Below are positions 10,474 to 21,523 of a stretch of DNA of 64,000 nt, in pieces. Source of the stretch: Sorex araneus (Eukaryota > Chordata > Mammalia > Eulipotyphla > Soricidae). The translations under genes and the position numbers were made by a program. The DNA is taken from positions 120,445,678 through 120,509,677 of the forward strand of contig NC_073307.1 in the NCBI RefSeq assembly GCF_027595985.1, given 5' to 3'. The notes beneath the pieces are model-generated. The model ran no database searches and was not told the DNA's origin. It saw only the letters and a program-made list of their open reading frames with translations. Positions within the stretch are counted from its first letter, which is position 1, and the number at the start of each line of letters is the position of its first letter.

Positions 10474-10733
10474 GTCACTGTCACTGTCATCCCATTGCTC
10501 AAGCGGGCACCAATAACGTCTCCATTGTTTTGCTCAAGTGGGCACCAATAACGTCTCCATTGTGAGCCTTGTTACTGTTTTTGGCATATCGAATATGCCA
10601 CGGGTAGCTTGCCAGTCTCTGCCATGCAGGCTAGATACTCTCGGTAGCTTGCTGGTCTCTCAGAGAGGGGCAGAGGAATTGAACCCACGTGCAAGGCAAA
10701 CGCCCTACCTGCTGTGCTATCACTCCAGTCCCA
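10474..10733 (-). mobile_element. SINE with SOR-type head and RTE-type tail
   Basis: Minus-strand copy. The tail end is (GTGACA)-like (agtcactgtcactgtcatccc on the plus strand), the body has ggcatatcgaatatgcc, and the head is partly deleted around the B box. The tail contains an internal tandem duplication of about 35 bp. Confidence 0.88.
10496..10564. repeat. 35-bp tandem duplication inside a SINE tail
   Basis: The block tgctcaag-gggcaccaataacgtctccattgt occurs twice in a row, at 10496-10530 and from 10531, differing at one C/T. It is confined to this copy in the window. Confidence 0.85.
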
Positions 10734-10995
10734 CTAATACATTAACAAATAGAATTATAGTTACTACTCAAAACTATAATAGCTTAAAAAGTACATAGAA
10801 AAACTAAAACAGATTTTCTTCTCTAGATAATAAGTTTCAGAAAGCCTTTGCTGTTTATTTTATGTCAGTGTAAATTCTGTTGTATAAAAATCATGTACTT
10901 ACAATTATGATAAAGCAAAATGGAAGAGCAGACAGTGGAGGCATTAGAATGGTGAGAAAGGAGGGTGTGATTTATTCCTAGTTATAAATAGTTAT

Positions 10996-12121
10996 CTTCT
11001 TTAAGAATCAAAAATTCTGTTGAGATTGAAGCGGTCATCAAAACCCTAGCCAAACAGGGCGTTCAAACTCAGTACATCAAGATCCTCCACGAACTGTATT
11101 GCGGATTCACCACCAGGGTCTCACCATTCTACAAGGAAGTGATCATTGACGTAAAGAGAGGGGTTTGGCAGGGCGACACCATTTCACCGAAACTCTTCAG
11201 TGCCACCCTAGAGAACGTCATGCGACGACTGGAATGGGAAGGAATGGGAGTGAAGATAGACGGTCGGCAACTACACCACCTCTGCTTCACTGATGATATG
11301 GTTCTCATAACACCACACATTAGCCAAGTGGCACAAATACTGGCTAACTTTGACCGTGACAGTGGAAAGGTCAGACTGCAGCTGATCCTAAACAAGACGA
11401 TGTTCATGAAAAACAAACTAGCCCCTGATGCTCCATTTGCTCTCAATGGAATGAACATTTCCAAATGCAGCAGCTATGTGTACCTGGGTCGAGAACTCAA
11501 CATGAGGAATGGCTTGGCGCCAGAACTGCGCAGGAGAAAGAGAGCAGCATGGAAAGCCATCAAGAGCATTGAAGAAGTGGTTAAGAGGATGAAGGATCTC
11601 CGACTCTGGGCACATCTTTTCAATTCCACCGTTCTTCCCGCACTAACATACGCCTCAGAGACCTGGGCCCTATGCATATGCAAACAGGATGAGAACACTA
11701 TTCGGGTATCCCAAAGAAGAATTGAAAGAGCTGGGATAGGAGTATCACATCTCACTCAAGTGAAAGAAGGAATCTGGAGTTCTAACCTCTGTCGACGGTC
11801 AAGAATCAGAGATGCAGTCTCGTTTGCCAAGACATCAAAAATCAGATGGGCTGGACATATAATGGGATTCAGAGGCAACTGCTGGACTAGAGCTGTTACC
11901 GACTGGATTCCATGGGACGTCAAAAGGCTGTGTGGCCGCCCACTTACGAGACGGTCAGACTTCTTCGTCAAGACCCTGAATGAATGGTTTGAGGCTCTTT
12001 GTGTTCCTGGAGTGAGCAGATACCATTGGGCTACACTAGCACGCGACAGGGACGAATGGAGACGTTACTGGTGCCTGCTTGAGCAAATCGATGAACAATG
12101 GGATGACAAGTGATACAAGAG
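10996..12121 (+). mobile_element. RTE-clade LINE insertion, 5' truncated (RTE1_Sar type)
   Basis: A 1.1-kb insertion bounded by ATAAATAGTTAT at 10984-10995 and 12122-12133, a 12-bp target-site duplication. It carries the C-terminal half of an RTE polyprotein and ends ggatgacaagtgatacaagaga, the short-repeat type of 3' end usual for RTE rather than a poly-A tail. Two further copies lie at 55432-56089 and 58989-59420. The last 60 or so bases are the source-type sequence for the tails of the second SINE class here. Confidence 0.9.
10998..12113 (+). CDS. RTE reverse transcriptase, C-terminal part, no start codon
   Basis: This frame runs unbroken for about 370 codons from the insertion boundary to a TGA at 12111-12113. 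It lacks the endonuclease domain and the start of the reverse transcriptase, so it is a partial protein. Visible motifs are VWQGDTISPKLFSATLENVM (fingers/palm), the catalytic box at 11286-11297 reading FTDD where RTE proteins usually have FADD, then SSYVYLGRELNM and the conserved C-terminal block with IRWAGHIM, VTDWIPWDVKRLCGRPLTR and RDRDEWRRYW. The catalytic aspartates are kept. The lack of stops suggests recent insertion. Without an endonuclease it cannot move on its own. The family match is from memory of RTE proteins, especially nematode ones. Confidence 0.85.
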   Translation, partial: SLRIKNSVEIEAVIKTLAKQGVQTQYIKILHELYCGFTTRVSPFYKEVIIDVKRGVWQGDTISPKLFSATLENVMRRLEWEGMGVKIDGRQLHHLCFTDDMVLITPHISQVAQILANFDRDSGKVRLQLILNKTMFMKNKLAPDAPFALNGMNISKCSSYVYLGRELNMRNGLAPELRRRKRAAWKAIKSIEEVVKRMKDLRLWAHLFNSTVLPALTYASETWALCICKQDENTIRVSQRRIERAGIGVSHLTQVKEGIWSSNLCRRSRIRDAVSFAKTSKIRWAGHIMGFRGNCWTRAVTDWIPWDVKRLCGRPLTRRSDFFVKTLNEWFEALCVPGVSRYHWATLARDRDEWRRYWCLLEQIDEQWDDK

Positions 12122-12133
12122 ATAAATAGTTAT

Positions 12134-12795
12134 AAATCCTCCCAGTGCAGGCTCACATTGCTTAATAGCATTTTGCTGCCCAAAAGGTACATAGTTGACA
12201 GTAAAATTCTCCACTATAACAACCACTTGCAGTCAGGGGACCATCTGGGGTGAGGGTTGGCTGAGGCTGAGAGATGGGAGTAGAGTTAGAACAGTGTTGA
12301 GAAAGATCACTTTGGGATTTATGACTCACATGAATGTGCACAGCTATTTTCCAGAAAGTTTCTGTAGGAAGTCATGGAGCTGACTACCATCTTCATAAGC
12401 TTCTCTCTAGCACTGGCATCCATTCTTTTTATTCTTGTAGGTTCCTCTCCAGAGCCAAGAAGTTCCACTAGTTACTGTCAGATGCAGCAAAATACTCTCT
12501 TCATCACAGATAAACATGTCACCTCACTAACACAAATGGATGAACGGTACATTTCATCAAGTCTTTCTTTCTGAACACACTCTTGCCTTTTTCCTTACTG
12601 CATCTCTGCCTGACTCCATGTGGGAAAAGTGTCACTTCAAATGTAAACTACATTCTACCCTCAAAGTCCCTGCCATGCAATTCATCTTAACCCAAGATTT
12701 TTTTGAGTTGGCTTCTTGTTGAGATTTTAATTTCATTCAGCTTGTTTGCATTGTCCAGTTACTCTCTTCTGGCTGTAGAATTTGGTTTGCTAGAT
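12134..12795. other. intergenic, nothing recognised
   Basis: No repeat or gene identified; contains only short chance frames. Confidence 0.4.
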
Positions 12796-13170
12796 TGTGT
12801 AATCGGCAGAGAGTCTCTTGCCTGCGCGCCTGGCTGTCTTCCCCGGGGTCTCTCGGAGGGGGTGGGCTCCAGCTTCCCTCCCCACCCCTAGCAGAGCTCC
12901 CGGCGGCTGAAGACCTCTGGAGCCTAGCCACAGCCATTCTCAAGGCCCCTCTCCACACTTTCGGATGAGACTCCCTCATGAAGGTACCGGCAGAGGAACC
13001 CAGGTATGTGGGGCCTGGGGCTGAGACTTCCAAGCCTGCTCGGATCAGGACTGGGCCTCCTCTGCCCAGATTTCCCGTTTTCCAGTAGCTAGGTGGTCAC
13101 ACCCAGGGACTGCCTTCCCGAGCTGTGTAATTTCATCAATGGCCAGCATCCAGAGACTTAAAAGTGAGCT
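12796..13170 (+). repeat. interspersed repeat, copy A of a direct pair
   Basis: Aligns with 17640-17985 in the same orientation through ggctgtcttcc, agcagagctcc, gaagacctctggagcc, gaacccaggtatgtggg, atttcatcaatggccagcatccag and gagctcctggaag. It is GC-rich and noncoding. The family is not identified; a LINE 5' region or an LTR is possible. Confidence 0.7.
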
Positions 13171-13189
13171 CCTGGAAGCTCGAGGTCGC

Positions 13190-13443
13190 AAAGTGGAGAA
13201 CCTGGCAAACTACCAAGAGTTTCCTGCCCACATGGGAGAACCTCGCAAACTCCCCATGGTGTATTAGTATGCCAAAACCAGTAACAAGCTGGGGCTCATT
13301 CCCCTGACCCTGAAAGAGCCTCCAATGCAGCATCGTTGGGAAGGACGAGTAGAGAGGCTTCTAAAATCTTAGGGCTAGGACGAATGGAGACGTTACTGAG
13401 ACTGCTCGAGAAATTCAACGATCAACGGGATGATGATGATGAT
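13190..13443 (+). mobile_element. RTE-tailed SINE, long-body variant, head missing
   Basis: Body with caaactccccatggtgtattagtatgccaaaaccagtaacaa, then an extra module of about 100 bp (gggctcattcccctgaccctgaaagagcctcc ... cttagggct), then the RTE-type tail gacgaatggagacgttac. It ends in (GAT)5 rather than poly-A. The same extra module is in the copy at 48522-48786. The tRNA-like head is absent. Confidence 0.8.
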
Positions 13444-13859
13444 GAGATTGTATAATCACAATAGGGGCAGTGACGCTCTATATCTCCTGCTGTCCACGTT
13501 TAGTAGTCTTGGGCTGCTTCCCCCACCCCGGGGAGGTCGATGGTGATAGGAAGGCGAAGGAAGGAACGAGGGCCAGGCTGGTTGGTATCAGTTGCAGTTT
13601 ATTCCATTCCCATCTCCATTCTCCTCTGATTCTCCTCCTGCTTCTCCCTCTCCCATGCCATTTCATTCTCCTCGATCTCTCATTAATCTCCTTCTGCCTC
13701 TCTCATTCTCCTTCTCCTCTGGCCCTCGCTCTGGATCCCCCAGCCCACTCTTACAGCCTAGTTAAATCCTCCAGCATGAGGGGTTGGGGCTTACACATAG
13801 GTGTGGTCACAATCAATAGGGGTAAAGTTCTTTCCCTCAGGGGATGCTGCTTCTAGGAC

Positions 13860-14420
13860 AGATTCTCTTTCAGCAGGATGACCCACCCAAGAGCAGAATC
13901 CCCTTGTCCAACAAACATATAAGCATTCAATGTTAATCATTTTGTATAGACACATTAATAGATATATTAAGCTTATAGGATTGTTCTCCTGGGGTCATCT
14001 CCATCTCAGACTACAGTGCTCAGGGAAGATTAGTCTTTCCTGTCCCTAGCAGGGTCCTAGTCTTGTCGTTACCTTTGGATCATGACAGTATTTGTCCATA
14101 GCCAAGCTCTTAACTTATGGTTAAGAATTGTGGCACTTTGGCCTGGCCCATTTTGATGTCAGGGTTGCTCACAGCTTGCCCTGGGTTCATTTAGTCCCTC
14201 GTCGGGACCCTACTTTTGGGGTGTTAGGAACTAAGGGCAACTGAGGCTTAAATTGAGAAAGCAGATGCCCGAGAGGGAATAATATTCGAAGCCAATTAAA
14301 TCCCAACTTACAAAAGCATAATATTAACTGTCTTCCTTTGTCCATACAAGAAGGACATTGCTTTAAAGTAAACTATTCAAAAGACATAAGGAGAGGAGAA
14401 AGGCAATGTTTCACTCATAC
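13860..14420 (-). mobile_element. LTR-retrotransposon-like segment, inverted partner of 51340-51850
   Basis: The reverse complement of this stretch aligns with 51340-51850 over about 500 bp (shared: gaaagcagatgccc, aagcataatattaact, agcagggtcctagtct, cccattttgatg-type and ccctgggttcat-type blocks). The junction reading ccctcgtcgggaccctacttttggggtgttagg resembles an LTR end next to a leader sequence. No gag or pol frame is visible. Confidence 0.5.
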
Positions 14421-15184
14421 ATATGAAATCATAGATTTCTGAGGAATCCGACCTTACAAGTTAACGGAGTCTGGTTAGGGGGAAAAAGATGATAGACCGT
14501 TTGGGGAAGAAAGCATAGAGAAGAGGTTACAGATAAACAAAGAAATGGGAGTGACTTGGGAGCACTGTGATGGGTGTAACTTGATAAATCTAAGCTCCTT
14601 GTGGCAAGGGAGAAAGGACAAAGCAATGTTATCCCACAGTAGATGTGCTGTGAGTATTATGAAAATTTATTAACATTAACATTAGTTTCCTCTTAAATTT
14701 TGCTGTTATTCTCTCTCTTTGACTTCTGACATTTAAATTATTATGTGTATTGGAATTCTTCTATTTGAATTTATTTAGCTTGGGACTCTTTGAGATCTTT
14801 GGATTTATGTTTATAACTTAATCTTCAGAATGGGGAACATTTTAGTTATAAGTTCTTCGAACAGTAGTTCTTCCCCTATCCTCAGGGACTCATACTTCAG
14901 ATATGGTTTCTCTTAATATTATCTCATAATTCCCTTATGTCTCCATTTTCCCACTCATTTCTCTTTTTATATATTTTTAAATTGATTATTCCCACTGTCT
15001 CTTGCTCCTTGTCTCTTTCTTGACTCATTGCTTGCCTCCTGTTTATCTGCTGCTGAGTCTATGCAGTAAGTTCTTTTAGTTTCATGTACTGTTCTTTTCA
15101 GTTCAGTTTCTTATGATTACAGTTTACTCATATTCACTCCCTATCTCATATATTCTCTTTCATTTTTGGAAGTATACATCAGTT
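14421..15184. other. AT-rich intergenic, nothing firmly recognised
   Basis: Between 14640 and 15160 the text resembles the reverse complement of an old LINE 3' region (ttgggactctttgagatctttgg), but I cannot place it securely. Confidence 0.3.
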
Positions 15185-15345
15185 TTATTTTGTTTTTTGG
15201 CCACAGCCAATGGTGCCCATGGGCTATTCCCCAGAAGTTGACCTCTAGCAGCTCTCAGGGAACAATATCTGATGCTAGAGATTTGAACTGGGGTTGGTGG
15301 AATGCAAGGCAAGTGACTTAACTCTTGTTTTATCTCTCAGTTTAC
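15185..15345 (-). mobile_element. old SOR-type SINE copy
   Basis: Minus-strand diverged copy, ttttggccacagccaatggtgccc to ttttatctctcag. Confidence 0.7.
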
Positions 15346-15366
15346 TATTTCCTTTTCAGTTTTCGG

Positions 15367-15515
15367 AGAGCCCAGCAAGCTACTGAGAGTATTGCTCCGG
15401 CACGGCAGAGCCTGGCAAGCTACCCGTGGTGTATTCAGTATGCCAAAAACAGTAACAATAAGTCTCACAATAAAACATTACTGGTGCCCACTCAAGCAAA
15501 TGGATGAGCAACGGG
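15367..15515 (+). mobile_element. RTE-tailed SINE, body and tail only
   Basis: Plus-strand body from gagagcccagcaagctactgagag through gtattcagtatgccaaaaacagtaac to the tail attactggtgcccactcaagcaaatggatgagcaacgggat. The head is absent (5' truncation). The expected CTCTCGG half of the body hairpin is cut. Confidence 0.85.
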
Positions 15516-16277
15516 ATATCTGTGATTGTGAATAGACTTATAATGATCACTTTGAAGTGGACATCTGGAGAGGATGGATAGCTGGTATAACATTCTAAAA
15601 TGACTTCCTTTGATATTCATGAGAATCAGCTATTTGATGTCTATGAGTGTGGCTCTGTTATAGACTCCCTACCTTGTAGGTGAGATGTCATTAGATGGAT
15701 CGGCAGCAATATTGATCACCACTTCGCAACATTTGGGAACAATCCCAGTGACAAGGTTATTTGTGGTCCCCAGCATTAATTTCTAGTGCACCACCACTAC
15801 ATGTGTGTGAACATCCCACCTAAATGAACCCTGCAACTAGTGTGACCCCTGCTAAGCAATGCAAGCAAAGTCATTGAGTACTGCAACCACATGTGCCCCA
15901 CAAATTGTGTGGTAATGCAATTAAAGTATTCAATTTCTACGAACATTGTAAGTATGTGAGCATTACAACCAATTCTGTGATCTCAGTAACTGCATCAAGA
16001 ACAGCAATGGGAAGGTGGGAAACGGTTCCATTTATTATTTATTAAAATTTTAATTGGATTTTATTTAGAGAAATATGAGGAAACGTGAAAGATGAGAGAG
16101 AGTGAAAGAGAGTGTGAAAAAGGAGGAATAGTGAGAGAACAAGCTTTTCCAGAAAGGAAAAATTAGGTACACATCTCATATTGAGATGCAAGTTAATCTT
16201 TAAGATAGAGAATTTCCGTCTATTAATTTATTATGAAAATAATTTATTTTTATCTGGAGTGAATGGCAGATCTGAAA
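15516..16277. other. intergenic, nothing recognised
   Basis: AT-rich DNA without a recognised gene or repeat; contains a purine-rich stretch near 16080-16140. Confidence 0.35.
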
Positions 16278-16392
16278 AAGCACTTATTCAAAGAAGACAT
16301 GCAGATGGTCAACAGGGACAAGAAAAAAGTCATTTATTGCTAATAAAATATAAATTAAAAGCATATGAATTATCACCTCAAACTTAAGCAAA
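16278..16392 (+). mobile_element. L1 ORF2 fragment
   Basis: Matches the L1 ORF2 C-terminal coding region: agcacttattcaaagaagacatgcagatggtcaacagg ... gcatatgaattatcacctcaaac. It is isolated, short and frameshifted. Confidence 0.7.
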
Positions 16393-17639
16393 ATCAATCT
16401 ATTTACCTAGTTAAAACTGGTTATTTGCAGAATGTAAACGTGAAAGGGATGACTGAAACTCTGAAGATTGGATTTCAGGGAAAGACACTTTTTGACTGAT
16501 CAAAGTATAGAATCTAATGAATAATTGGAAGGATCTCAAAATTAGATTTAAACATTTGTGCCATAAAATAAAAACATATTATTTAATTAATTTTAGTTAT
16601 TAAAATATTAAATAACATTAGATTTTTAATTTCCTTTCCTAAAAGGAAAAAAGTATTAGACTGTGGTGAGCCTTTTTCCAACTCTAAATCATTTAATTAT
16701 TCTGCATATTACATTATTGAAATAACTTTATATTTAATATCAGATTTATCAATAGGTTTAAATAAATTTACCTTGGTTTTAAGCAGATAAGTTTTGTTTG
16801 TACTTTTGAAATGCTTGCTACTTTGTTTAACTGGATCACTTCTTGTGTCATTTCTTGGTAGTTTGACCTTTAAAGTTTTTAATAAATATGAGGCAAAATT
16901 TCCTAGAAATAAAACTTCTATTTAAAGAACGTTTCTTGGTTGGTTAAAGGGAAAGTAAGTAAGGATGGTCTTGAAAGAGCTCCTAATATTGTAAATTATT
17001 TCACCCCCTATGGAAAGAAAAATACATATAGATTAGGTCTATTTGATATATAGCCTATTTTTAGGGGTTGTCCAAAGAGGTGGTTGGGTGCTCCAAGAAC
17101 ACTTCTAGAGATGCTTGGTTAACAGGACTTGTGTTTCAGGGATAAGGCCTGAATATGCAGGATGCTTAAATCCTCTGCATGTATTAGGAGACTCCAGGTT
17201 ACACTTGGTGATGATCTGGAGGTCAGAGTGTGCCATGGGAATGAACTAACCCCTTTACTATCTCTCTGCCCCCCCAAATACTTAAATTTATTGATGTATA
17301 TGTGAATAATATATATATATATATATATACAAAAATTATGTGGAAATCCTGAAGACTCTGCTATATTTTGATTAATGCTGGATATTTTAGGAATAAGTGT
17401 ATTCCAATATTGAATAAATGTCGCTGACAATTATGTGTAATAAGATCTTTAATTGTGAGCTTTTAAAAGTATTGGGACATATTTTGAATTGTTCTAATGC
17501 CTTGTGTTCAGAGAAGTCTATGGAAAATAAAAAGACTTTGACAGATACTCCAGAGTAAAGATTTGTCATAGAACTGAAGACAAAATAGCAAAGTTTGTGA
17601 AAATAATTGAACACTTAAAACTGGAGGAGAATAAAACAT
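16393..17639. other. AT-rich intergenic with a decayed SINE
   Basis: No gene. 17070-17275 is probably a very old SOR copy (agatgcttgg ... gggaatgaac ... ctatctctctgcccc). An (AT)n run lies at 17313-17328. Confidence 0.35.
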
Positions 17640-17985
17640 TCTGACCCTGCACCAGGCTGTCTTCACTGGGACAACTCAGAGTGGGGTGGGTTGAGTTTCC
17701 CTCTCTGCCCCAGCAGAACCCCAACAACCGAAAACCTCTAGAACCAAACTGTGCAGCCATGCTCAAGGTTGCTCTTCACAGGCTCAGATGAGGCTTACCT
17801 ATGAGGGAACCAGGAAAAGCCCAGGTATGTGGGCTGTGACTGAGATCTTCAGGCTCGCTCAGAATGGCTTACTCCCCCCAGCTCCCTAGTTTTTCAGTAC
17901 CTTGGCAGTAACACCCACAAACTGTCCCCAGACCCATACAATCTCATCAATGGCCAAGATCCAGGGACTATGAAATAAAGCTCCT
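17640..17985 (+). repeat. interspersed repeat, copy B of a direct pair
   Basis: Same family and orientation as 12796-13170, about 4.8 kb away; shared blocks include ccaggctgtcttc, gaaaacctctagaacc, caggtatgtgggc and ctcatcaatggccaagatccag. Divergence is high. Confidence 0.7.
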
Positions 17986-18357
17986 GGAAGAGAGCTACAT
18001 AAAACATCGAGGTCACATTTGGACCTCTTATATTCTAGCCCACTGATGTTCCAAAAGTAGCACACATGTATTTGGGTTTAATATACATGCTTGTAATCTC
18101 TTATACAAGGGCTTAAATGGCTTCAGGATGAAATACAACAATCTTCACACACTTTCTTCTTATGGTGGTAGGATTGGTGTTTGAATATTAGCCATAATGA
18201 ACTATTGTGAACAACTTTATAAAAATAAAATGAAACGGCAAGAGATTGAGCTTTTCCATATGGGATTGGATGGGTTATTGAGAATGAATGTAATTTTGAT
18301 CTACAGAATTTTGGTAAATAAAACTTTTTTTCACCTTTTGACATCTCCAATATTTGT

Positions 18358-18490
18358 TTGTTTGCTTGTGTTTTGGGTCATGCCTGGGAATGTTCAGAGC
18401 TTACTCTTGGCTGGCTTTATTCCCATGGATTACTCATGGTGGGCTCTTGGTACCATATGGGTTGTCAGGATCAAAATCCTACTTAATACT
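18358..18490 (-). mobile_element. old SOR-type SINE, head missing
   Basis: Minus-strand remnant: gttttgggtcatgcctgggaatgttcagagcttactc ... ggtaccatatggg ... gtcaggatcaaaatcc. Confidence 0.65.
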
Positions 18491-18784
18491 TGATACGAAT
18501 CCTGGAATGGATATAGATGGATTTGAAGCATGTTGCTTTGCCACTCTAGCTGCGAAATAGGAAAGCTGCAGGGCTAAAAGTTTAGTTAATAGATGGGCAA
18601 TGTCTTATGAGACAGATTCTAACAAGAGTTGGTTACAATTTGTTAGTAAGGACTTCAGAGTTTTATCTAGAGAGTATTGATCAGTGGAGACTGATTCCTG
18701 AGAAAGAAAATTAACATGACTTCTGAGCCCAGAGAGGCCATTTAAGCTCAATCTAGAATTAAAGAGATCTGCATAATTGAGATC

Positions 18785-18960
18785 AGAGTAACACAGGAGG
18801 AAAGCCACTTGCCTTGCATGTGACCTACTTGGTGTCAGCCCTCAGCATCTATGTAGTTCCCTGAGCCCAGAGCCCACCTGGAGTGATGCCTGAGTGCAGA
18901 GCCAGGAGGAAGCCCTGAGCACCACTGTGTCTGGCCCTCTAAAACAAACAAACAAAAACC
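18785..18960 (+). mobile_element. old SOR-type SINE copy
   Basis: Plus-strand copy, cagagtaacacaggaggaaagccacttgccttgcatgtgacc to aaaacaaacaaacaaaaacc. Confidence 0.75.
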
Positions 18961-20369
18961 AACTGCACGATTATATCTGTTCTCACTGTGTTTATGCAAA
19001 ATAAATGGCCATGTTTATAGAAGAAAACTTAATCTGTTACTGTAATTATTTGGTAGATTAGCAGTGGAAGTGGAGAGAATAATGTGTTTCAGCAATATGC
19101 CTTTTTGGAGACCTATTTTTCTTCCTCTTAATGCTTCTTTTGAAATTTTTGTTTGCAAATAGGATAAATCCTGAATTTTTCTGATATATGGATGAGATTT
19201 TTTGAACTAGCATTTCTGTTTCTTTTCTAGTTCATACACATTAAGGATTTTCACAGTCTTCTCAAGACCATGCAAGCTAGAGATGGAGAAACTGATACAG
19301 AATTCAGATATTACCACAGTGCTCATACTGTTTCACTGAATATCTGAGGACAGCGGAGATACTGCAAACCAGGAAAAGCTGCTATCTAAAGATGCTTTGA
19401 TTTGTATGTAGAACTGGCAGATCTTGGCCTGCTGGTTAAGACTTCCCATTTACTTCTATTTTAAACTTTTGGTCAGGCTTTAGGAAACGACTTCTTAAAT
19501 GGACTAATCTATCTTCAGCATTGAAAGACCAGTTCTATATGTGATATGGACAAAACAATTTCTTAGTTATAAAAATTATTTAAAGTTTCCAGAAATGGGA
19601 CTGTAAAGAAGCAAAAATCTATCATTCCAGAATATGTCTTGGGTAAAAGTAAGTTTTGTGGGAAGCGCCCTGAAAATGCAATGTAATTTATCTTTGAGAG
19701 GATATTTTCCCCAGTATGTCACTTTGTTCTCTTCCATTGTTTGTCCCAGTGCAACTGCCTTTAACAGAAAAATAGCCAGCTCTAAGTGGCCACCCAGTTC
19801 TTAAAATGAACTGACAGAAGGGACTAAAAGAACTAGCATGAAAAGGAAGTAAGTATCTCATAAAAAGTGCATTCCCTTGTATACATGAAATCTCAAAAAA
19901 AAATGCACTTGCTATGTCAGCCTTTTCTATTTCTACTGCCTATTGTGCTCCTCTTGAGAAATATTCAGATTTGACTCCCAACTTTCATAGACATAAAAGG
20001 AAGAACTGGTAGTGGGGATTGAAATCAACTAAATAAATTAGGTGCAACAAACTTCTAAAAGCAAGGCTACTTGTGTTCACTTTACTACACCCTCCTCCCA
20101 CCTCACCACTATGAAAAGCCTGAAGATAAGGACTTTATTTCTCATTTTGTTCTTTCCCCAAAGCCTAACCCTCACTTTGTTATGGTTTACTTTGCAGGTA
20201 AGAGAGAGTTTGCCTCAGGTGACCAGTTCACGAGGGAATTTTGTTGTTCAGTTCGACACTCACTGGTTTACAACCACCCTTCAAAAAAGTTTCCCATTGA
20301 ATAAAAACATTAATTCAAAAGGTCATAAAAATTCACACTATTATTTAATGCAGCACTTAGTATAATAGC
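18961..20369. other. intergenic, nothing recognised
   Basis: A 1.4-kb stretch unusually free of recognisable repeats for this window. Two overlapping frames at about 20042-20365 show no family resemblance. It could be unique sequence. Confidence 0.4.
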
Positions 20370-21455
20370 TCAGATAGGAAATAAACCTAGGTGCCCAATA
20401 ACAAATAAGTAGATTCTGAAGGTGTTGTGCATATATATAATGGAATAGTACGCATCTACAAGGAAGGATGAAATTATGCAGTTTTCTGCAATTTGGATTG
20501 ATGTGGGGGATAGCATGATATGTGAAGTAAGTCAGAAGAAGAAGAAGGACAAAAACAGAATGATCTCACTTACATGTGCTGTTTCATTTTCATGTTTGCA
20601 TTTCAGTCATACAGCGATTGTTTACATCCCTCCACTAGTGCCCATTCTCCTCCACCAATGTTCCCAGTATCCATTTCACCACCCCTACCCCATCCCCCAC
20701 CACTCCACCCTGCCTCTGCAGCAGGGCATTCCCTTTTGTTCTCTCTCCTTTTGGGTGTTGGAGTTTGCAATAGAAGTATTGAGTGACTTTCATGTCCGGT
20801 CCATGGTCTCCTTTCGGCATGCATCTTCCAACCTTAGTAGGTCCTCCTAACATCCTCTACTTGGTGTTCCCTTCTTACATCACTCTTTTTGTTTCTTTTT
20901 GGGTCAAACCTAGCAATGCACAGAGGTTACTCCTGGCTCATGCACTCAGGAATCACCCCTGGCAGTGCTCAAGGGATCATATGGGATGCTGGGATTTGAA
21001 CCTGGGTTGGCCTCGTGCAAAGCAAATGCCCTACCCGCTGTGCTATCACTCCATCCCCCTTACATCACTCTTGACTCCAGACTATAGGTTGTAGAAGGAT
21101 AGGGAAGAAACTAAATCAAGGTGGGGGATGTAGTGGAAGGGGGATGGGAAGTGATGGAGAGCAGGTGTCAAGGGTCTTGGGTACATTGATAGTGTAGAGG
21201 TGGGGGGATAGCTCTCTCTTATCTATATAAACCATAGAGCCAATGATACAATGAAAGCAGGAGATCCAAACTACAGCTGCTAGCAGACTTAAAGGTGTTT
21301 CTGTCAAGGCGGAGGCAGGCTGGGGGTGGGAGGGTACCTGAGGACACTGGTGGAGGGAAGTTGAGATCAGTTATGGGATTGGTCCTGGAACATTGAATGC
21401 CTAAAACACAACTATTAAGAACTTTGTAAATGATGCCTTAATAAAAATTGAAAAA
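20370..21455 (+). mobile_element. nested L1 3'-end complex
   Basis: 20370-20580 is plus-strand ORF2 end (cccaataacaaataagtagattctg ... gtgaagtaagtcagaag). 20582-20886 is an inverted L1 3'-UTR piece (catgtttgcatttcagtcatacagc ... ctctgcagcagggcattccc). 21073-21455 is plus-strand 3' UTR ending ccttaataaaaattgaaaaaaaa. A SOR copy sits inside. This may be one insertion with 5' inversion or two events. Confidence 0.7.
20888..21058 (-). mobile_element. SOR SINE with target-site duplication
   Basis: Minus-strand copy flanked by CTTACATCACTCTT at 20874-20887 and 21059-21072. It is inserted into L1 3'-UTR sequence and so is younger than it. Confidence 0.92.
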
Positions 21456-21523
21456 AAAGCAAAGTATTGTATTTTTTTCTCTATGAAAATGTTTTCTTCT
21501 TGTCACTGTAACAAATGATTTAG

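Noticed and set aside
10996-12121. Bacterial or contaminating nematode DNA
   Set aside because: The RTE copy is bounded by a duplication of local mammalian-type sequence, and the same tail occurs in SINEs throughout the window, so it is integrated in this genome.
20042-20365. Overlapping 107- and 77-codon frames
   Set aside because: No recognised motif, overlapping frames of similar length, no splice or promoter context; likely chance.
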